DNA of 45,573 nt from Psychrobacter sp. UBA5136 (GCF_002414005.1 NZ_DHYG01000044.1:1-45573), one strand, 5' to 3'; numbered from the stretch's first letter, positions 9,138 through 18,442 are shown. Notes: generated by a model not told the origin, from the sequence alone. Program-made: numbers and translations.

Positions 9138-9173
9138 AGCCTGCTTAACATGACGTTAGCAGGCTCTTTTATT
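9138..9173. terminator. Bidirectional terminator between pabB and hisC
   Basis: AGCCTGCT (9138-9145) pairs with AGCAGGCT (9158-9165), extended by AAC/GTT with one bulged base. A T-rich run follows on the plus strand and TTTTCT on the minus strand, so it can serve both convergent genes. Confidence 0.85.
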
Positions 9174-9197
9174 TATATAATTATCGCTATTCGGCAG

Positions 9198-10331
9198 TTA
9201 ATTGATCGCAGTTTCCGCTTCTGTCTGCAACGCTGTTAATGCTGCTATTAAACGCTTATTTTGCTCTGCGGTACCAACGGTGATACGTAAATACTCATGA
9301 ATACGTGGCTTATCAAAATGACGGACGATGATACCTTGCTCGCGTAAGGCAGCCGCCACGCCGCTGGCATTACCGTTTTTTGGACGCGCAAAGACAAAGT
9401 TGGCTTGCGATGGCAGGACGTTATATTCTAAAGCCATCAGCTCGGCGCTAAGCGCTTGGCGTAAGTCAATCACTTGCTGACAAGTTTGGGTAAAGTATTC
9501 AACGTCTAAGACGCTAGCGGTTGCTCCCGCTTGCGCCAATTTATCGAGCGGATAGCTATTAAAGCTATTTTTCATACGCGTTAACGCTTCGATTAATGAA
9601 GGGTTGCCAAACGCCATACCAACCCGCAACCCAGCAAGTGAGCGTGATTTTGAAAAGGTTTGTGTAACAAGGATATTATCGCACTCATTGATGAGACTTA
9701 CCGCTGATACTTCCGCATCCGAGCCGTTTTCCTCTTTTTGAGCAAAATCAATATAAGCCTCATCAATCACAATCACCGAATTTGAATGCTCACCAGCAAG
9801 TTTACGAATATCAGCAAGCGATAATAACAAACCCGTTGGGGCGTTAGGATTGGCGATAATGATACCGCTACATGGCTGGCGATAGGCATCTGGACTGATA
9901 CTAAAATCCGCTTCTAGGGCGATTTGCACCAGCTCGATACCAAAAGTATGGGCGTAAACAGGATAAAAGCTATAGCTAATATCAGGCGCTAAAACTGGGC
10001 GCTCTTTTAGGAAAAAACTGGCAAATATCAGCGCCAATACTTCATCAGAGCCATTACCAACAAACACTTGGTTGATATCAAGGCTGTATAACTCAGCCAA
10101 TGCCGCCCGTAAACCATCAGATTCAGGCGCAGGATATAAACGCAGCTCATCCGCTTGCTGCGCTAAGACTTTGGCGATTGCTTCGCCGACTTTTGGTGAC
10201 GGCGGAAATGGATTTTCATTGGTATTTAATTTGCATAAATTTTCATGTTGAGGCTGCTCGCCTGGGACGTAAGGTGACAAATTACGCGCTTTATATGACC
10301 AAAGTCTGGTGTCTATCTTTAACTCACTCAT
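9198..10331 (-). CDS. hisC: Histidinol-phosphate aminotransferase
   Basis: This PLP enzyme converts imidazole-acetol phosphate to histidinol phosphate. The 377-residue protein shows NPNAPTG (161-167), DEAYIDF (190-196) and the cofactor lysine Lys228 in TFSKSRSLAGLRVG. An arginine for the C-terminal substrate carboxylate lies in the YLRITVGT segment. The start is supported by AGGA upstream. It is the last gene of the ibaG-murA-hisG-hisD-hisC block and lies 81 bp after hisD. Other class I/II aminotransferases share the fold, but the gene order makes HisC the clear choice. Confidence 0.95.
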   Translation of the reverse strand: MSELKIDTRLWSYKARNLSPYVPGEQPQHENLCKLNTNENPFPPSPKVGEAIAKVLAQQADELRLYPAPESDGLRAALAELYSLDINQVFVGNGSDEVLALIFASFFLKERPVLAPDISYSFYPVYAHTFGIELVQIALEADFSISPDAYRQPCSGIIIANPNAPTGLLLSLADIRKLAGEHSNSVIVIDEAYIDFAQKEENGSDAEVSAVSLINECDNILVTQTFSKSRSLAGLRVGMAFGNPSLIEALTRMKNSFNSYPLDKLAQAGATASVLDVEYFTQTCQQVIDLRQALSAELMALEYNVLPSQANFVFARPKNGNASGVAAALREQGIIVRHFDKPRIHEYLRITVGTAEQNKRLIAALTALQTEAETAIN

Positions 10332-10412
10332 AAGTTATCCTACTCATTAGCCACATAAATGATTGAATGTAGATTATTAAGATGAAATGATGCAACTGTC
10401 TTATTAACGGTT

Positions 10413-11708
10413 TTACTGATAACGATAACGGGCTGAGCGCGCATGGGCTTCTAAATCCTCACGCTGCGCTAAAATATCTGCCGTCTCAGCCAGTGGCTTA
10501 CTCCCTGCCTCACTACAATAAATAATCGATGATTTCTTTTGGAAGTCATAAACGCCAAGCGGCGAAGAAAAACGCGCCGTACCCGAGGTTGGCAACACGT
10601 GATTGGGACCAGCACAGTAATCCCCAATCGCCTCAGGCGTGTGACGACCCATAAAGATAGCGCCAGCATGACGAATATCGTTCAGTAGCGCATCGGGGTT
10701 ATCAACGGATAACTCTAAATGTTCAGGCGCTACGCGATTGATCACATCCATGCCCTCCGCGCGGTCTTTGACTAAAATAAGCGCGCCACGATTTTTTAGC
10801 GAGTCACGGGCAATATCGGCTTTTGGCAACTCTGCCAAGGCTTTTTCAATCTCAGCCGCCACTTCGTTAAGCTGCTCGCTACTAGTAGTCACAAAGATAG
10901 CTTGCGCGATACGGTCGTGCTCGGCTTGTGATAATAAATCCATTGCCAACCAATCAGCGCGATCTTGCGCCTCACCTTCTGCATAGACCAATACCTCAGA
11001 AGGACCAGCAATCATATCAATGCCAACTTGGCCGAATACCGCCCGCTTTGCCGCCGCGACATATTTGTTGCCAGGGCCAGTGATTTTATCTACGGCTGGT
11101 ATGGTTTCGGTGCCGTATGCCAAAGCTGCAACCGCTTGCGCACCGCCAATGGTAAAGACACGGTCCACTTGTGCCAAATGCGCGGCGGCTAGTACCAAGG
11201 GATTGAGCTCGCCTTTTGGCGCTGGTACCACCATAATTACCTCGGCAACGCCAGCCACTTTAGCAGGAATGGCATTCATCAATACTGAAGACGGATAAGA
11301 AGCCAAACCGCCGGGCACATAGATACCTACGCGATCAAGCGGCGTGACCTTTTGCCCTAAACGATTGCCAAGCTCATCTTCATATTGCCAAGTTTCTTGC
11401 ACCTGGCGCTCATGGAATGTCCGCACCCGTGTGGCCGCCGTCACTAACGCATTTTTTACCTCATCATCAAGATTGGCAAACGCATCAGCAAGTGCGTCTT
11501 TAGACAGCTCTAACTCTTGTATCATCAACGCCGGATGCTGATCAAACTCTTGGGTCAACGCCAGTACCACACTATCGCCGTCATGACGTACTTTTGCAAT
11601 GATATCGTCAACGGTTTTTAATAAATTAGCATCGTTGACCGTTTCAAAAGCAAGTAGCTGGGTCAGTTGACTGTCAAAATCAGCATCTTGGGTACTTAGT
11701 TGGCGCAT
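10413..11708 (-). CDS. hisD: Histidinol dehydrogenase
   Basis: This zinc enzyme catalyses the last two steps of histidine synthesis, histidinol to histidine with two NAD. The 431-residue protein matches the usual length. Expected zinc ligands are visible as Gln261 and His264 (LSQAEHDRIA), Asp363 (AIGDYCAGPNH) and His422 (EAHARSARYR). The catalytic Glu329-His330 pair lies in RVAPEHLEL. GPGNKYV and AGPSEVLV are also conserved. The start has GGAT upstream. It lies 286 bp after hisG, with an imperfect palindrome in the gap. Confidence 0.97.
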   Translation of the reverse strand: MRQLSTQDADFDSQLTQLLAFETVNDANLLKTVDDIIAKVRHDGDSVVLALTQEFDQHPALMIQELELSKDALADAFANLDDEVKNALVTAATRVRTFHERQVQETWQYEDELGNRLGQKVTPLDRVGIYVPGGLASYPSSVLMNAIPAKVAGVAEVIMVVPAPKGELNPLVLAAAHLAQVDRVFTIGGAQAVAALAYGTETIPAVDKITGPGNKYVAAAKRAVFGQVGIDMIAGPSEVLVYAEGEAQDRADWLAMDLLSQAEHDRIAQAIFVTTSSEQLNEVAAEIEKALAELPKADIARDSLKNRGALILVKDRAEGMDVINRVAPEHLELSVDNPDALLNDIRHAGAIFMGRHTPEAIGDYCAGPNHVLPTSGTARFSSPLGVYDFQKKSSIIYCSEAGSKPLAETADILAQREDLEAHARSARYRYQ

Positions 11709-11863
11709 GACTGAATCCTATGTTTGAGCATGAAAGTCGGCTATAAAAAATAGTAGAGATAAAAAAGCAATGTAAAAATAAAAAAAGCGGCTATGCCAGT
11801 TTATTTATAGGTAGCTGCCTCAGATTATACTGAGCTTGTATTTTCTGGCAAGCAAACGCAATA

Positions 11864-11910
11864 AAACCAGTTTAGCACGCTATATATCTCCTAGAGCGCC
11901 AAACTGGTTT
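11864..11910 (-). repeat. Long inverted repeat between hisG and hisD
   Basis: AAACCAGTTT (11864-11873) is complementary to AAACTGGTTT (11901-11910), with further short pairing inside. It lies in the 286-bp gap between two genes of the same pathway on the minus strand. There is no clear U-run, so it could be an attenuator, a processing site or a weak terminator. Confidence 0.6.
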
Positions 11911-11994
11911 AAAATTTTGTATAACCGTACTTAGTATTATCAATGATTGGCAATGCCTTATAAGAGCGCTTTATAAAAATAAAGAAATGCCAAA

Positions 11995-12690
11995 TTAAGA
12001 AGCGCTGGCAATACTGTCTTTAAAACTGTCTAATATCGGCTCAAGTAGGGCAAATTTACGCTTATAGCTGACTTGATTGACAATAAGGCGTGACGACACA
12101 TCACAAATATGATCGCGCGCTTCAAGGCCATTAGCGCGCAGCGTATTACCGGTATCGACGACGTCAACAATCAAGTCACCCAAACCAACTAATGGCGCAA
12201 GCTCCATTGAACCATACAGCTTAATCACATCAACTTGCTGACCTTGGCTGGCAAAGTAAGCGCGGGCAACATTGACGTATTTAGTGGCGATACGCAGGCG
12301 GCGATTTGGTAGCGGCGCATCTTTTACGCCCGCTGTCATCAGCTTACACTGGGCAATTTGTAAATCTAGCAATTCATAAACGTGATTGGCACCATGCTCA
12401 AGCAGCACATCTTTACCCGCCACGCCAAAATCAGCCGCGCCGTGTTCAACATAGGTTGGCACGTCGCTGGCGCGCAAAATTAAGACGCGCACATTTGGAT
12501 TGGAAGTTGGAAAAATAAGTTTACGCGACGCTTCAGGGTCTTCTAATAGCTCAACGCCAGCGGCACGCAGCAAAGGCATTGTCTCTTCTAAAATACGACC
12601 CTTTGATAGCGCCAATGTTAAACCTGAAAACTCATCATTTACTTCGTTTAATAAACCATCATTTGGTAAGCTGTTGCTTGCTTCAGTCAT
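11995..12690 (-). CDS. hisG: ATP phosphoribosyltransferase, short (HisZ-dependent) form
   Basis: The enzyme starts histidine synthesis by joining ATP and PRPP. The protein has 231 residues, of which about the first 24 form a polar extension before LTLALSKGRILEET, where the family core starts. GDLIVDVVDTGNTLRANGL is the PRPP-binding motif. It ends soon after and lacks the C-terminal ACT-like regulatory domain of the long form (about 300 residues). In the known short-form enzymes catalysis and feedback control require HisZ, a histidyl-tRNA-synthetase paralogue, which is not in this window. The gene lies 95 bp after murA and is probably in the same operon. Confidence 0.95.
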   Translation of the reverse strand: MTEASNSLPNDGLLNEVNDEFSGLTLALSKGRILEETMPLLRAAGVELLEDPEASRKLIFPTSNPNVRVLILRASDVPTYVEHGAADFGVAGKDVLLEHGANHVYELLDLQIAQCKLMTAGVKDAPLPNRRLRIATKYVNVARAYFASQGQQVDVIKLYGSMELAPLVGLGDLIVDVVDTGNTLRANGLEARDHICDVSSRLIVNQVSYKRKFALLEPILDSFKDSIASAS

Positions 12691-12785
12691 AATGACTCGT
12701 GTCCGTGTACAGTTAATTGCCTTATTTGCCAGGCATTATTAATTTATTAGGTGTTAATACCAATAGCAGTGGTTAATGATTCAGC

Positions 12786-14054
12786 CTAGTCATTCGTATT
12801 AATACGTTCGATATTGACCCCAAGCGCGCGCAGTTTTTCTTCGACGTGCTCATAGCCACGGTCAATATGGTAAATACGGTCAATCAAACTCTTGCCTTCA
12901 GCAGAAGCCGCCGCCATGACCAATGACATCGATGCGCGCAAATCCGTTGCCATGACAGGCGCCGCCGTAAAATGCTCAACGCCTTTAACCACAGCCGTAT
13001 GGCCATCTACTTGAATAGAGGCACCCAAACGGTTGAGTTCCGGCACGTGCATATAGCGATTTTCAAAGATATTTTCGATAAAGGTGCTGGTGCCGTCAGC
13101 AAGGCACGCAATCGCCATCACCTGCGCTTGCATATCGGTTGGAAAACCTGGATGCGGCTGGGTACGTATATTAACCGGTAATGGGCGGCCTTGCATTTGC
13201 GCGCGAATCCAGTCATCACCCGTGGTAATAACCGCGCCCATGTCTTCAAACTTCTCGAGCACAGGCGCTAATAAAAGTGCCGAGGTGTTTTTGGTCAACA
13301 CATCGCCGCGCGTCATCAAAGCACCGGCAAGATAAGAGCCCGTTTCGATACGATCTGGTACGACCGAATATTCACAACCATGCAAGCGCTCAACGCCTTC
13401 GATGGTCATGGTTGCCGTACCAATACCGCTGATTTTAGCACCCATTGCCACTAGCATATTGGCCAAATCAACCACTTCAGGCTCAAGCGCACAGTTGCCT
13501 AGCACCGTAGTGCCTTTGGCCAATGCCGCAGCCATAATGACGTTTTCCGTACCGCCAACTGTCACCATGTCAAAGGAGAAGTTACAGCCGATAAGCTTGC
13601 CACCTTTTGGCGCTTGCGCTTTGACATAGCCATTCTCGACGCTAATCTCAGCACCCATGGCTTCAAAAGCTTTTAGATGCTGGTCAACAGGGCGCGAACC
13701 GATGGCACAGCCGCCCGGTAAAGACACTTCCGCCTCTCCAAAACGCGCCAGCAAAGGGCCTAGAACCAAAATCGAGGCGCGCATGGTTTTAACCAAATCA
13801 TACGGCGCATAAAAATTATCGATATTTTTGGTATCGCAAGTGACGGTATTGCCCTGCTTTTGAATATCAATGCCCATGCCAGCGATCAATTCAATCAAGG
13901 TACGCACATCTTGTAACGATGGCACATTATGCAACGTCGTTGGGGTCTCGGCCAAAATCATAGCAGCGAGTAGAGGCAAAGCGGCATTTTTAGCGCCTGA
14001 GATAGTAACTTCCCCTGCGATACGACTGCTACCGGTGATTAAAAATTGATCCAT
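12786..14054 (-). CDS. murA: UDP-N-acetylglucosamine 1-carboxyvinyltransferase
   Basis: The enzyme carries out the first committed step of peptidoglycan synthesis by transferring enolpyruvate from PEP to UDP-GlcNAc. The 422-residue protein shows Lys22 in SGAKNAALP and the catalytic Cys116 in LPGGCAIGSRP. Cysteine here is the residue that fosfomycin alkylates, so the enzyme should be of the sensitive type. LADGTSTF and FENRYMHVPEL are further family motifs. It follows ibaG and precedes hisG on the same strand, an order also found in Pseudomonas and Acinetobacter. Confidence 0.97.
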   Translation of the reverse strand: MDQFLITGSSRIAGEVTISGAKNAALPLLAAMILAETPTTLHNVPSLQDVRTLIELIAGMGIDIQKQGNTVTCDTKNIDNFYAPYDLVKTMRASILVLGPLLARFGEAEVSLPGGCAIGSRPVDQHLKAFEAMGAEISVENGYVKAQAPKGGKLIGCNFSFDMVTVGGTENVIMAAALAKGTTVLGNCALEPEVVDLANMLVAMGAKISGIGTATMTIEGVERLHGCEYSVVPDRIETGSYLAGALMTRGDVLTKNTSALLLAPVLEKFEDMGAVITTGDDWIRAQMQGRPLPVNIRTQPHPGFPTDMQAQVMAIACLADGTSTFIENIFENRYMHVPELNRLGASIQVDGHTAVVKGVEHFTAAPVMATDLRASMSLVMAAASAEGKSLIDRIYHIDRGYEHVEEKLRALGVNIERINTND

Positions 14055-14180
14055 AAAGGTGACAACCTAGCGATAAGTATAAAAAATATGAAAACTAGCA
14101 ATAATAAAACCAGCCATATAAAGTGCCGGTGCGACAAATTCTAGTCATAGATAAGAGATGATAGATAAAAGTTAAAAGGG

Positions 14181-14432
14181 TTAGCCTTGTGATTGCGCTT
14201 CCCATTCAGCTGGGGTTAACGCTTGAATATTGAGCGCATGGATATCGCCGCTAGCAATTTTATCATTGACCAAAGCGTAAACTGCCTGCTGACGCTGCAC
14301 CGCACGCTTGCCTTCAAAGCTGGCATCAACCACTCGCACATCAAACTTGGTTCCTTGATTGGCAGCTTGAATAAAAGCATCAGGAAAGTGAGTTCGTAAA
14401 AATGCAATCAAATCGTCAGCGTTCATGCTCAT
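14181..14432 (-). CDS. ibaG: BolA family protein IbaG
   Basis: This is a small cytosolic BolA-family protein. In other bacteria the family works with monothiol glutaredoxins in iron-sulfur or iron handling. From the ATG at 14432 the product has 83 residues, close to the E. coli IbaG (84). The pattern VQRQQAVYALV followed by IHALNIQALTPAEW matches IbaG rather than BolA, including its conserved histidine. An ATG 16 codons upstream is possible but has no ribosome binding site and would add a tail absent from homologues. It stands directly upstream of murA, as ibaG does in E. coli. Confidence 0.88.
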   Translation of the reverse strand: MSMNADDLIAFLRTHFPDAFIQAANQGTKFDVRVVDASFEGKRAVQRQQAVYALVNDKIASGDIHALNIQALTPAEWEAQSQG

Positions 14433-14532
14433 AGAATATTCTGCCTTAAGGGTTAGATAGGTGGATATAAAGTTAGCCATTATAACAAGAGTTTGACCAT
14501 CTTACAGTACTGTCTTATACAACTGGGCTTAA

Positions 14533-15558
14533 CTATTTGAGCGTTTTATCCAAATAGCTGAGCACTTGCGCGCGTACGTCATTGACCCAGCGTAATGGCG
14601 GCGCCATCGCACCGATACTAGTGGCATGACTGGCACCAGCAATTTCGCCTGTTTCGACTTTGACGCCCGCTGCTTTTAATGCTTGCGTCATCTTAACGGT
14701 ATTGCTGATATGAACGACGTTGTCTTTTTCTGCCGTTAGCAATAAATACGGTGGCTGCGTGCCTTTAATATTGCGATCTGGCATGACGTCATCTGGCGTG
14801 GCATCGGCCCCAAAAGCGGTTGCACTACTATATTTACGAAAATCATAGCTATAAGGACCAGCGATGCCAATCACAGCGGCAATATCTGTTGGCTTGACGC
14901 CATAGGGTGCTAAAAAATCCTCATTAGCAACGGCGGCAACCGCATTAAACGCGCCCGCAGAATGCCCTATGACCGCTAAACGTTTGGGGTCAGCGTGCAG
15001 ACTTTTGGCATTTTTATAGCTCCAAGCAATGGCCTGCGCGGTATCTTCTACATAATCAGGGTAAACGTGCTCGGGCGCTTTACGGTAATTAATCACTGCC
15101 GTGACATAACCTGCTTGCGCCAGACTCTGTCCAACAAAGGCATATTCGTCTTTATTGCCACTTTCCCACGAGCCGCCATGGACAAAAACTACCATCGGAT
15201 AGCTATCATTAATAGCCTTATCAGCGGTCGCGTTCTTTGACTGCATGGCTTCTGCCAACGGTTTTGGATAATAGACATCCAAATCTTGTAACGGCTTATC
15301 ACCATATAAAATATTTTTACTGACGCCAACACCGCCATTTGCGGTGATGCCATTAACAATAGCTAGCGCCGATAGCGCCTGTGCTTGCTGGGTTGCAAGC
15401 GCAATGCCGCCAACGGCTAATGCTGCCGTCACGCCGACGCTAATACGTTTAGGCGTAAGAGTCTTAATCCGCGTTATCCTTTCTTGCCTTGTTGCTTTTT
15501 GCGTTATTTCTTTTTGCCTTGTTGCTTTTTGAACAGTCCTTTTATATAAATCCTTCAT
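14533..15558 (-). CDS. Exported alpha/beta hydrolase (carboxylesterase-like)
   Basis: The 341-residue protein has the hormone-sensitive-lipase/carboxylesterase pattern: oxyanion motif VFVHGGSWESG, nucleophile elbow GHSAGAF, an acid in LLTAEKDNVV and a histidine in GASHATS. A hydrophobic segment (VGVTAALAVGGIALA, about residues 42-56) after a strongly basic N-terminus suggests a signal peptide or membrane anchor. The basic N-terminus contains a ten-residue repeat (KATRQKEITQ then KATRQERITR). The ATG at 15558 is preferred to one 19 codons upstream because of an upstream GGA site and the typical export-signal layout. The substrate cannot be told from the sequence. Confidence 0.8.
   Translation of the reverse strand: MKDLYKRTVQKATRQKEITQKATRQERITRIKTLTPKRISVGVTAALAVGGIALATQQAQALSALAIVNGITANGGVGVSKNILYGDKPLQDLDVYYPKPLAEAMQSKNATADKAINDSYPMVVFVHGGSWESGNKDEYAFVGQSLAQAGYVTAVINYRKAPEHVYPDYVEDTAQAIAWSYKNAKSLHADPKRLAVIGHSAGAFNAVAAVANEDFLAPYGVKPTDIAAVIGIAGPYSYDFRKYSSATAFGADATPDDVMPDRNIKGTQPPYLLLTAEKDNVVHISNTVKMTQALKAAGVKVETGEIAGASHATSIGAMAPPLRWVNDVRAQVLSYLDKTLK
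15484..15531 (-). repeat. Direct repeat (period 30 bp) in the esterase N-terminus
   Basis: An 18-bp sequence at 15484-15501 recurs exactly at 15514-15531, a 30-bp period that encodes a duplicated ten-residue basic segment ahead of the hydrophobic stretch. Confidence 0.85.
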
Positions 15559-15603
15559 CCTTAGTATTCCTATTATAAGCTCGTTGTCGGTTAATACTTG
15601 ATA

Positions 15604-15633
15604 GTCAGTTAGCACTTAGTCAGTTAACAGTTA
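15604..15633. repeat. 15-bp tandem repeat upstream of the esterase
   Basis: GTCAGTTAGCACTTA (15604-15618) is followed directly by GTCAGTTAACAGTTA (15619-15633). A related unit, GTCGGTTAATACTTG, lies at 15586-15600. The array sits in the presumed promoter region of the minus-strand esterase gene. Confidence 0.75.
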
Positions 15634-15833
15634 AGAGTAGAGTGACGGCTTTATTATTTTAGTTAGGCGTATCCTCTACTTTTTAACATTCCTAATTTTC
15701 ACGTTTTATATCTTACTGGCTGGCTTGGGATTTAACGTGCTTTTCCTGTTATGACTGTTTAGGTTTCTTGTGATTGTCACCAAAAGACTTAACTAAAAGC
15801 TTGATAAATATCAATATAAGAACTGGATGATGG

Positions 15834-16640
15834 CTAATTAACTGGCGTGCCATTTTCATCGACGATAAGTGGCGTCGCACTGATAGCAGTATCTACTGTG
15901 GCCGAACTTGTAAGCTCAGGCGCTGCTCTATTATTAACCACTCGATTGACCGCTGGGCCTCTGCTAGGATTGACTAAATTATTTTCGTACATAATATCGT
16001 CATCGCCCAGCTTTACCCCTCTATCATCAACGACGGTGGTCAACAGCACCAACTCTGTGATGCCAACGGTATTATTGGCGATATCAATCAGATGGCTTTG
16101 CTGCGTTGGTGTCATACGTCCCATAATATATACCACGCCATCATTGGTGACCGCTTTAATCTGCGAGGCCTTTACGCCATCGCTGGCGGCGACTTTTGCC
16201 ATTAGCTTGGAGGTGATATAGCCATCATGAACGGTTGCGCTATAGCCTTTTGAGGCGCTAACGTTTAGCTCATTGTAGACGTGACGGACGTCTGGCATAG
16301 AGCTAACCACTTTTTCAATTTCTGCTTTGATGGCTTCTGTTGGCACCTCACCGGTGAGCAACACTTCACTATTAAAGCTATCGACACTCATGCGGCTAAT
16401 TTGCTGCAAATTTTCTTGCAAACCATAGACGTTAATCTTGACGGTATGTTCAATACTACGGTCGAGTAAGCGCTGCGGAATGGTGCGCTCGGTCATTGGC
16501 ACGCCATACGTCCCTTCTGTGCTATTGGTCAAATAGTTGGTGGTACAACCAGGCGCGGCAATGCTGGTCAGTAGCATAATGCCAATCGCCTTGCAGCGTG
16601 ATGAGCCCAAAATAGCAGTGCGCAAATGCATCCGTGTCAT
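15834..16640 (-). CDS. dolP: DolP-like double BON-domain lipoprotein
   Basis: The 268-residue protein has an N-terminal signal (LGSSRCKAIGIMLLTSIAAP) leading to Cys32 in a weak lipobox (APGC), then two BON domains at about residues 55-120 and 130-205. The second contains DGYITSKLMAKV and VTNDGVVYIMGRMT, which closely parallel E. coli DolP (YraP), an outer-membrane lipoprotein that supports envelope integrity and BAM function. E. coli DolP has 191 residues. Here a polar tail of about 60 residues is added. The neighbours yraN and rsmI (yraL) are also neighbours in E. coli, which supports the assignment. In between, lpoA and diaA are absent. AGAGGT upstream supports the start. Confidence 0.82.
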   Translation of the reverse strand: MTRMHLRTAILGSSRCKAIGIMLLTSIAAPGCTTNYLTNSTEGTYGVPMTERTIPQRLLDRSIEHTVKINVYGLQENLQQISRMSVDSFNSEVLLTGEVPTEAIKAEIEKVVSSMPDVRHVYNELNVSASKGYSATVHDGYITSKLMAKVAASDGVKASQIKAVTNDGVVYIMGRMTPTQQSHLIDIANNTVGITELVLLTTVVDDRGVKLGDDDIMYENNLVNPSRGPAVNRVVNNRAAPELTSSATVDTAISATPLIVDENGTPVN

Positions 16641-16876
16641 GATTTACCTCTTAGAACAGGGTGTAGTGTTTAACTAATGATTAGTGAATAACGCTTGTTA
16701 ATGGCAATGATAAAAATATGATTAAATGAAGTATTTTTAAAGCCGCTACTTTACTGAAATTTTATGCTAGGCGGTTAGGCTTTTGGTAACGATAGCTTGA
16801 TGCTTTATTTATTTTACTTTTTAGCTTAACCTGTAAACCAAATTGCGTTCCAGCTGTTTAAATTCGCAAAGTCCCT

Positions 16877-17326
16877 TTACCACGCTGAGGCGATAAAAGC
16901 GCCTTGTAGCCATTCTGGTTGAGTATTTTTTGGCGGCATTTCTTGAGTATGGTTGGTCTTATTGTTGGCAAGAGTATCGTAGGCAATCACATCAAAGCGG
17001 CACTCATACTCACTATATTCAGGATGCTGCTGCAAAAAATAGCGCGCTGCTTTGATAATTTTACGTTGCTTATTTTTGGTTACACTAAGCGCTGCATCAC
17101 CAAATCCTGAACGTTGCCGCTGCCGTACCTCAATAAAAATAAGCGTCGACCACGCCTGTCCTTTTTCGATCATGATTAAGTCAAGCTCACCCACTTTCGG
17201 TTGTTGCCAGTTTTGCGCCACCAATGTCAAACCTTGCGCTTGCAGGAACTCGCACGCTTGCTGCTCAAAACGGCTGCCTTGACGCTGTGTTGGTGAAGTC
17301 AGGGTTAAGGGTTTGTCATTTACCAT
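16877..17326 (-). CDS. yraN: YraN/UPF0102 family nuclease-fold protein
   Basis: The 149-residue protein has the UPF0102 signatures: GSRFEQQACEFLQAQG, VGELDLIMIE and LIFIEVRQRQRSGFGDAALS. These form an endonuclease-like (Holliday-junction-resolvase-type) fold, but the function of the family is not established. The ATG at 17326 is preferred to the GTG one codon earlier. The C-terminus has a polar extension after VIAYDTL. The gene is divergent from rsmI with 119 bp between them and lies 236 bp upstream of dolP. The same three families cluster in E. coli. Confidence 0.9.
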   Translation of the reverse strand: MVNDKPLTLTSPTQRQGSRFEQQACEFLQAQGLTLVAQNWQQPKVGELDLIMIEKGQAWSTLIFIEVRQRQRSGFGDAALSVTKNKQRKIIKAARYFLQQHPEYSEYECRFDVIAYDTLANNKTNHTQEMPPKNTQPEWLQGAFIASAW

Positions 17327-17445
17327 CACGTCTCTTTACTATCACATCTATAGGACAGCTGAACATTTGAGAATTATCATAGCACATCATGCTAAACTAA
17401 CCACTTTCGCGTTTTAATTTCCGTATTTAACACTCCGAGGTTTTC

Positions 17446-18405
17446 ATGTCTAGCCCTACCGCGATGCCAGCTTGTCTTTATATCGTTGCCACGCCGATTG
17501 GTAATTTAAGCGACATGACACCGCACGCCATCGATATTCTAAAACAAGTTGCCATCATCGCCTGCGAAGACACGCGCACCTCAGGCAAGCTATTGTCGCA
17601 TTTTGGCATCCAGACCAAAGGTAGTAAGGATGAGGATACCGAAAAAGGAACGTCATACGATAAAAACAATACTGCCGAAAACGAGTCTGATAGCGCGGCT
17701 AAACAAAAAGGCCATCATAAGCTTTGGGCATATCATGAACATAATAGCGCCATTCAAACCCCCAAAATTATTGAGATGATTCAGCAAGGTCATTCGGTTG
17801 CTCTGATTAGTGATGCGGGCACGCCGCTGATTAGTGATCCCGGTTATCAATTGGTGCAAGCCGCTCATGCTGCTGGCGTTCGCGTTTCGCCTGTTATTGG
17901 CGCCTCTGCTGCCATTGCTGCATTGTCGGTTGCAGGACTGCCTTCAGACCGTTTTAGCTTTATTGGTTTTTTGCCGGCAAAAACCCACGGTCGCCAAAAA
18001 CAGCTAACGGCTCTCAACTCACGCACCGAAACCTTGATTTTTTATGAAGCGCCGCATCGTATCATTGCCAGCTTAGAAGACATGGCTGCAATCTTTGGGG
18101 CAGCGCGCGAAGTGACGTTTTGCCGTGAATTAACCAAAACCTTTGAAACCGTGCATAAAAGCACGCTTGGGGATTTGGTTGCATTTGTCAAAGCCGATGA
18201 CAATCAGCAACGCGGTGAAATCGTGGTCGTCGTCGCTGGGGCGCAAGTGACGCAGGACGCTGATGATATCAGTATTCACGATAACTTATTACAGCGCTTG
18301 CTAGAAGATTTGTCGGTTAAAAAAGCCGCTGCTTTGGCTGCTGACATCACAGGCGTCAAAAAAAATGCGCTTTATCAGCGCCTACTTGAGCTACAAGCGC
18401 CATAA
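17446..18405 (+). CDS. rsmI: 16S rRNA (cytidine1402-2'-O)-methyltransferase
   Basis: This SAM-dependent enzyme methylates C1402 in the ribosomal P site together with RsmH. The 319-residue protein shows the tetrapyrrole-methylase fold: LYIVATPIGNLSDMT, ACEDTRTSGKLL, ALISDAGTPLISDPGY and LIFYEAPHRI. Between the second motif and LWAYHEHN there is an insertion of about 40 charged residues (from roughly residue 57) rich in Lys, Asp, Glu, Ser and Asn, which is absent from the E. coli enzyme. The start is supported by a CGAGG site. No terminator is seen after the gene; a tandem repeat lies between it and the kinase. Confidence 0.95.
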   Translation: MSSPTAMPACLYIVATPIGNLSDMTPHAIDILKQVAIIACEDTRTSGKLLSHFGIQTKGSKDEDTEKGTSYDKNNTAENESDSAAKQKGHHKLWAYHEHNSAIQTPKIIEMIQQGHSVALISDAGTPLISDPGYQLVQAAHAAGVRVSPVIGASAAIAALSVAGLPSDRFSFIGFLPAKTHGRQKQLTALNSRTETLIFYEAPHRIIASLEDMAAIFGAAREVTFCRELTKTFETVHKSTLGDLVAFVKADDNQQRGEIVVVVAGAQVTQDADDISIHDNLLQRLLEDLSVKKAAALAADITGVKKNALYQRLLELQAP

Positions 18406-18442
18406 TTTTTAGCGACAAAACATAAGCTAAGCCCTGATAAAT

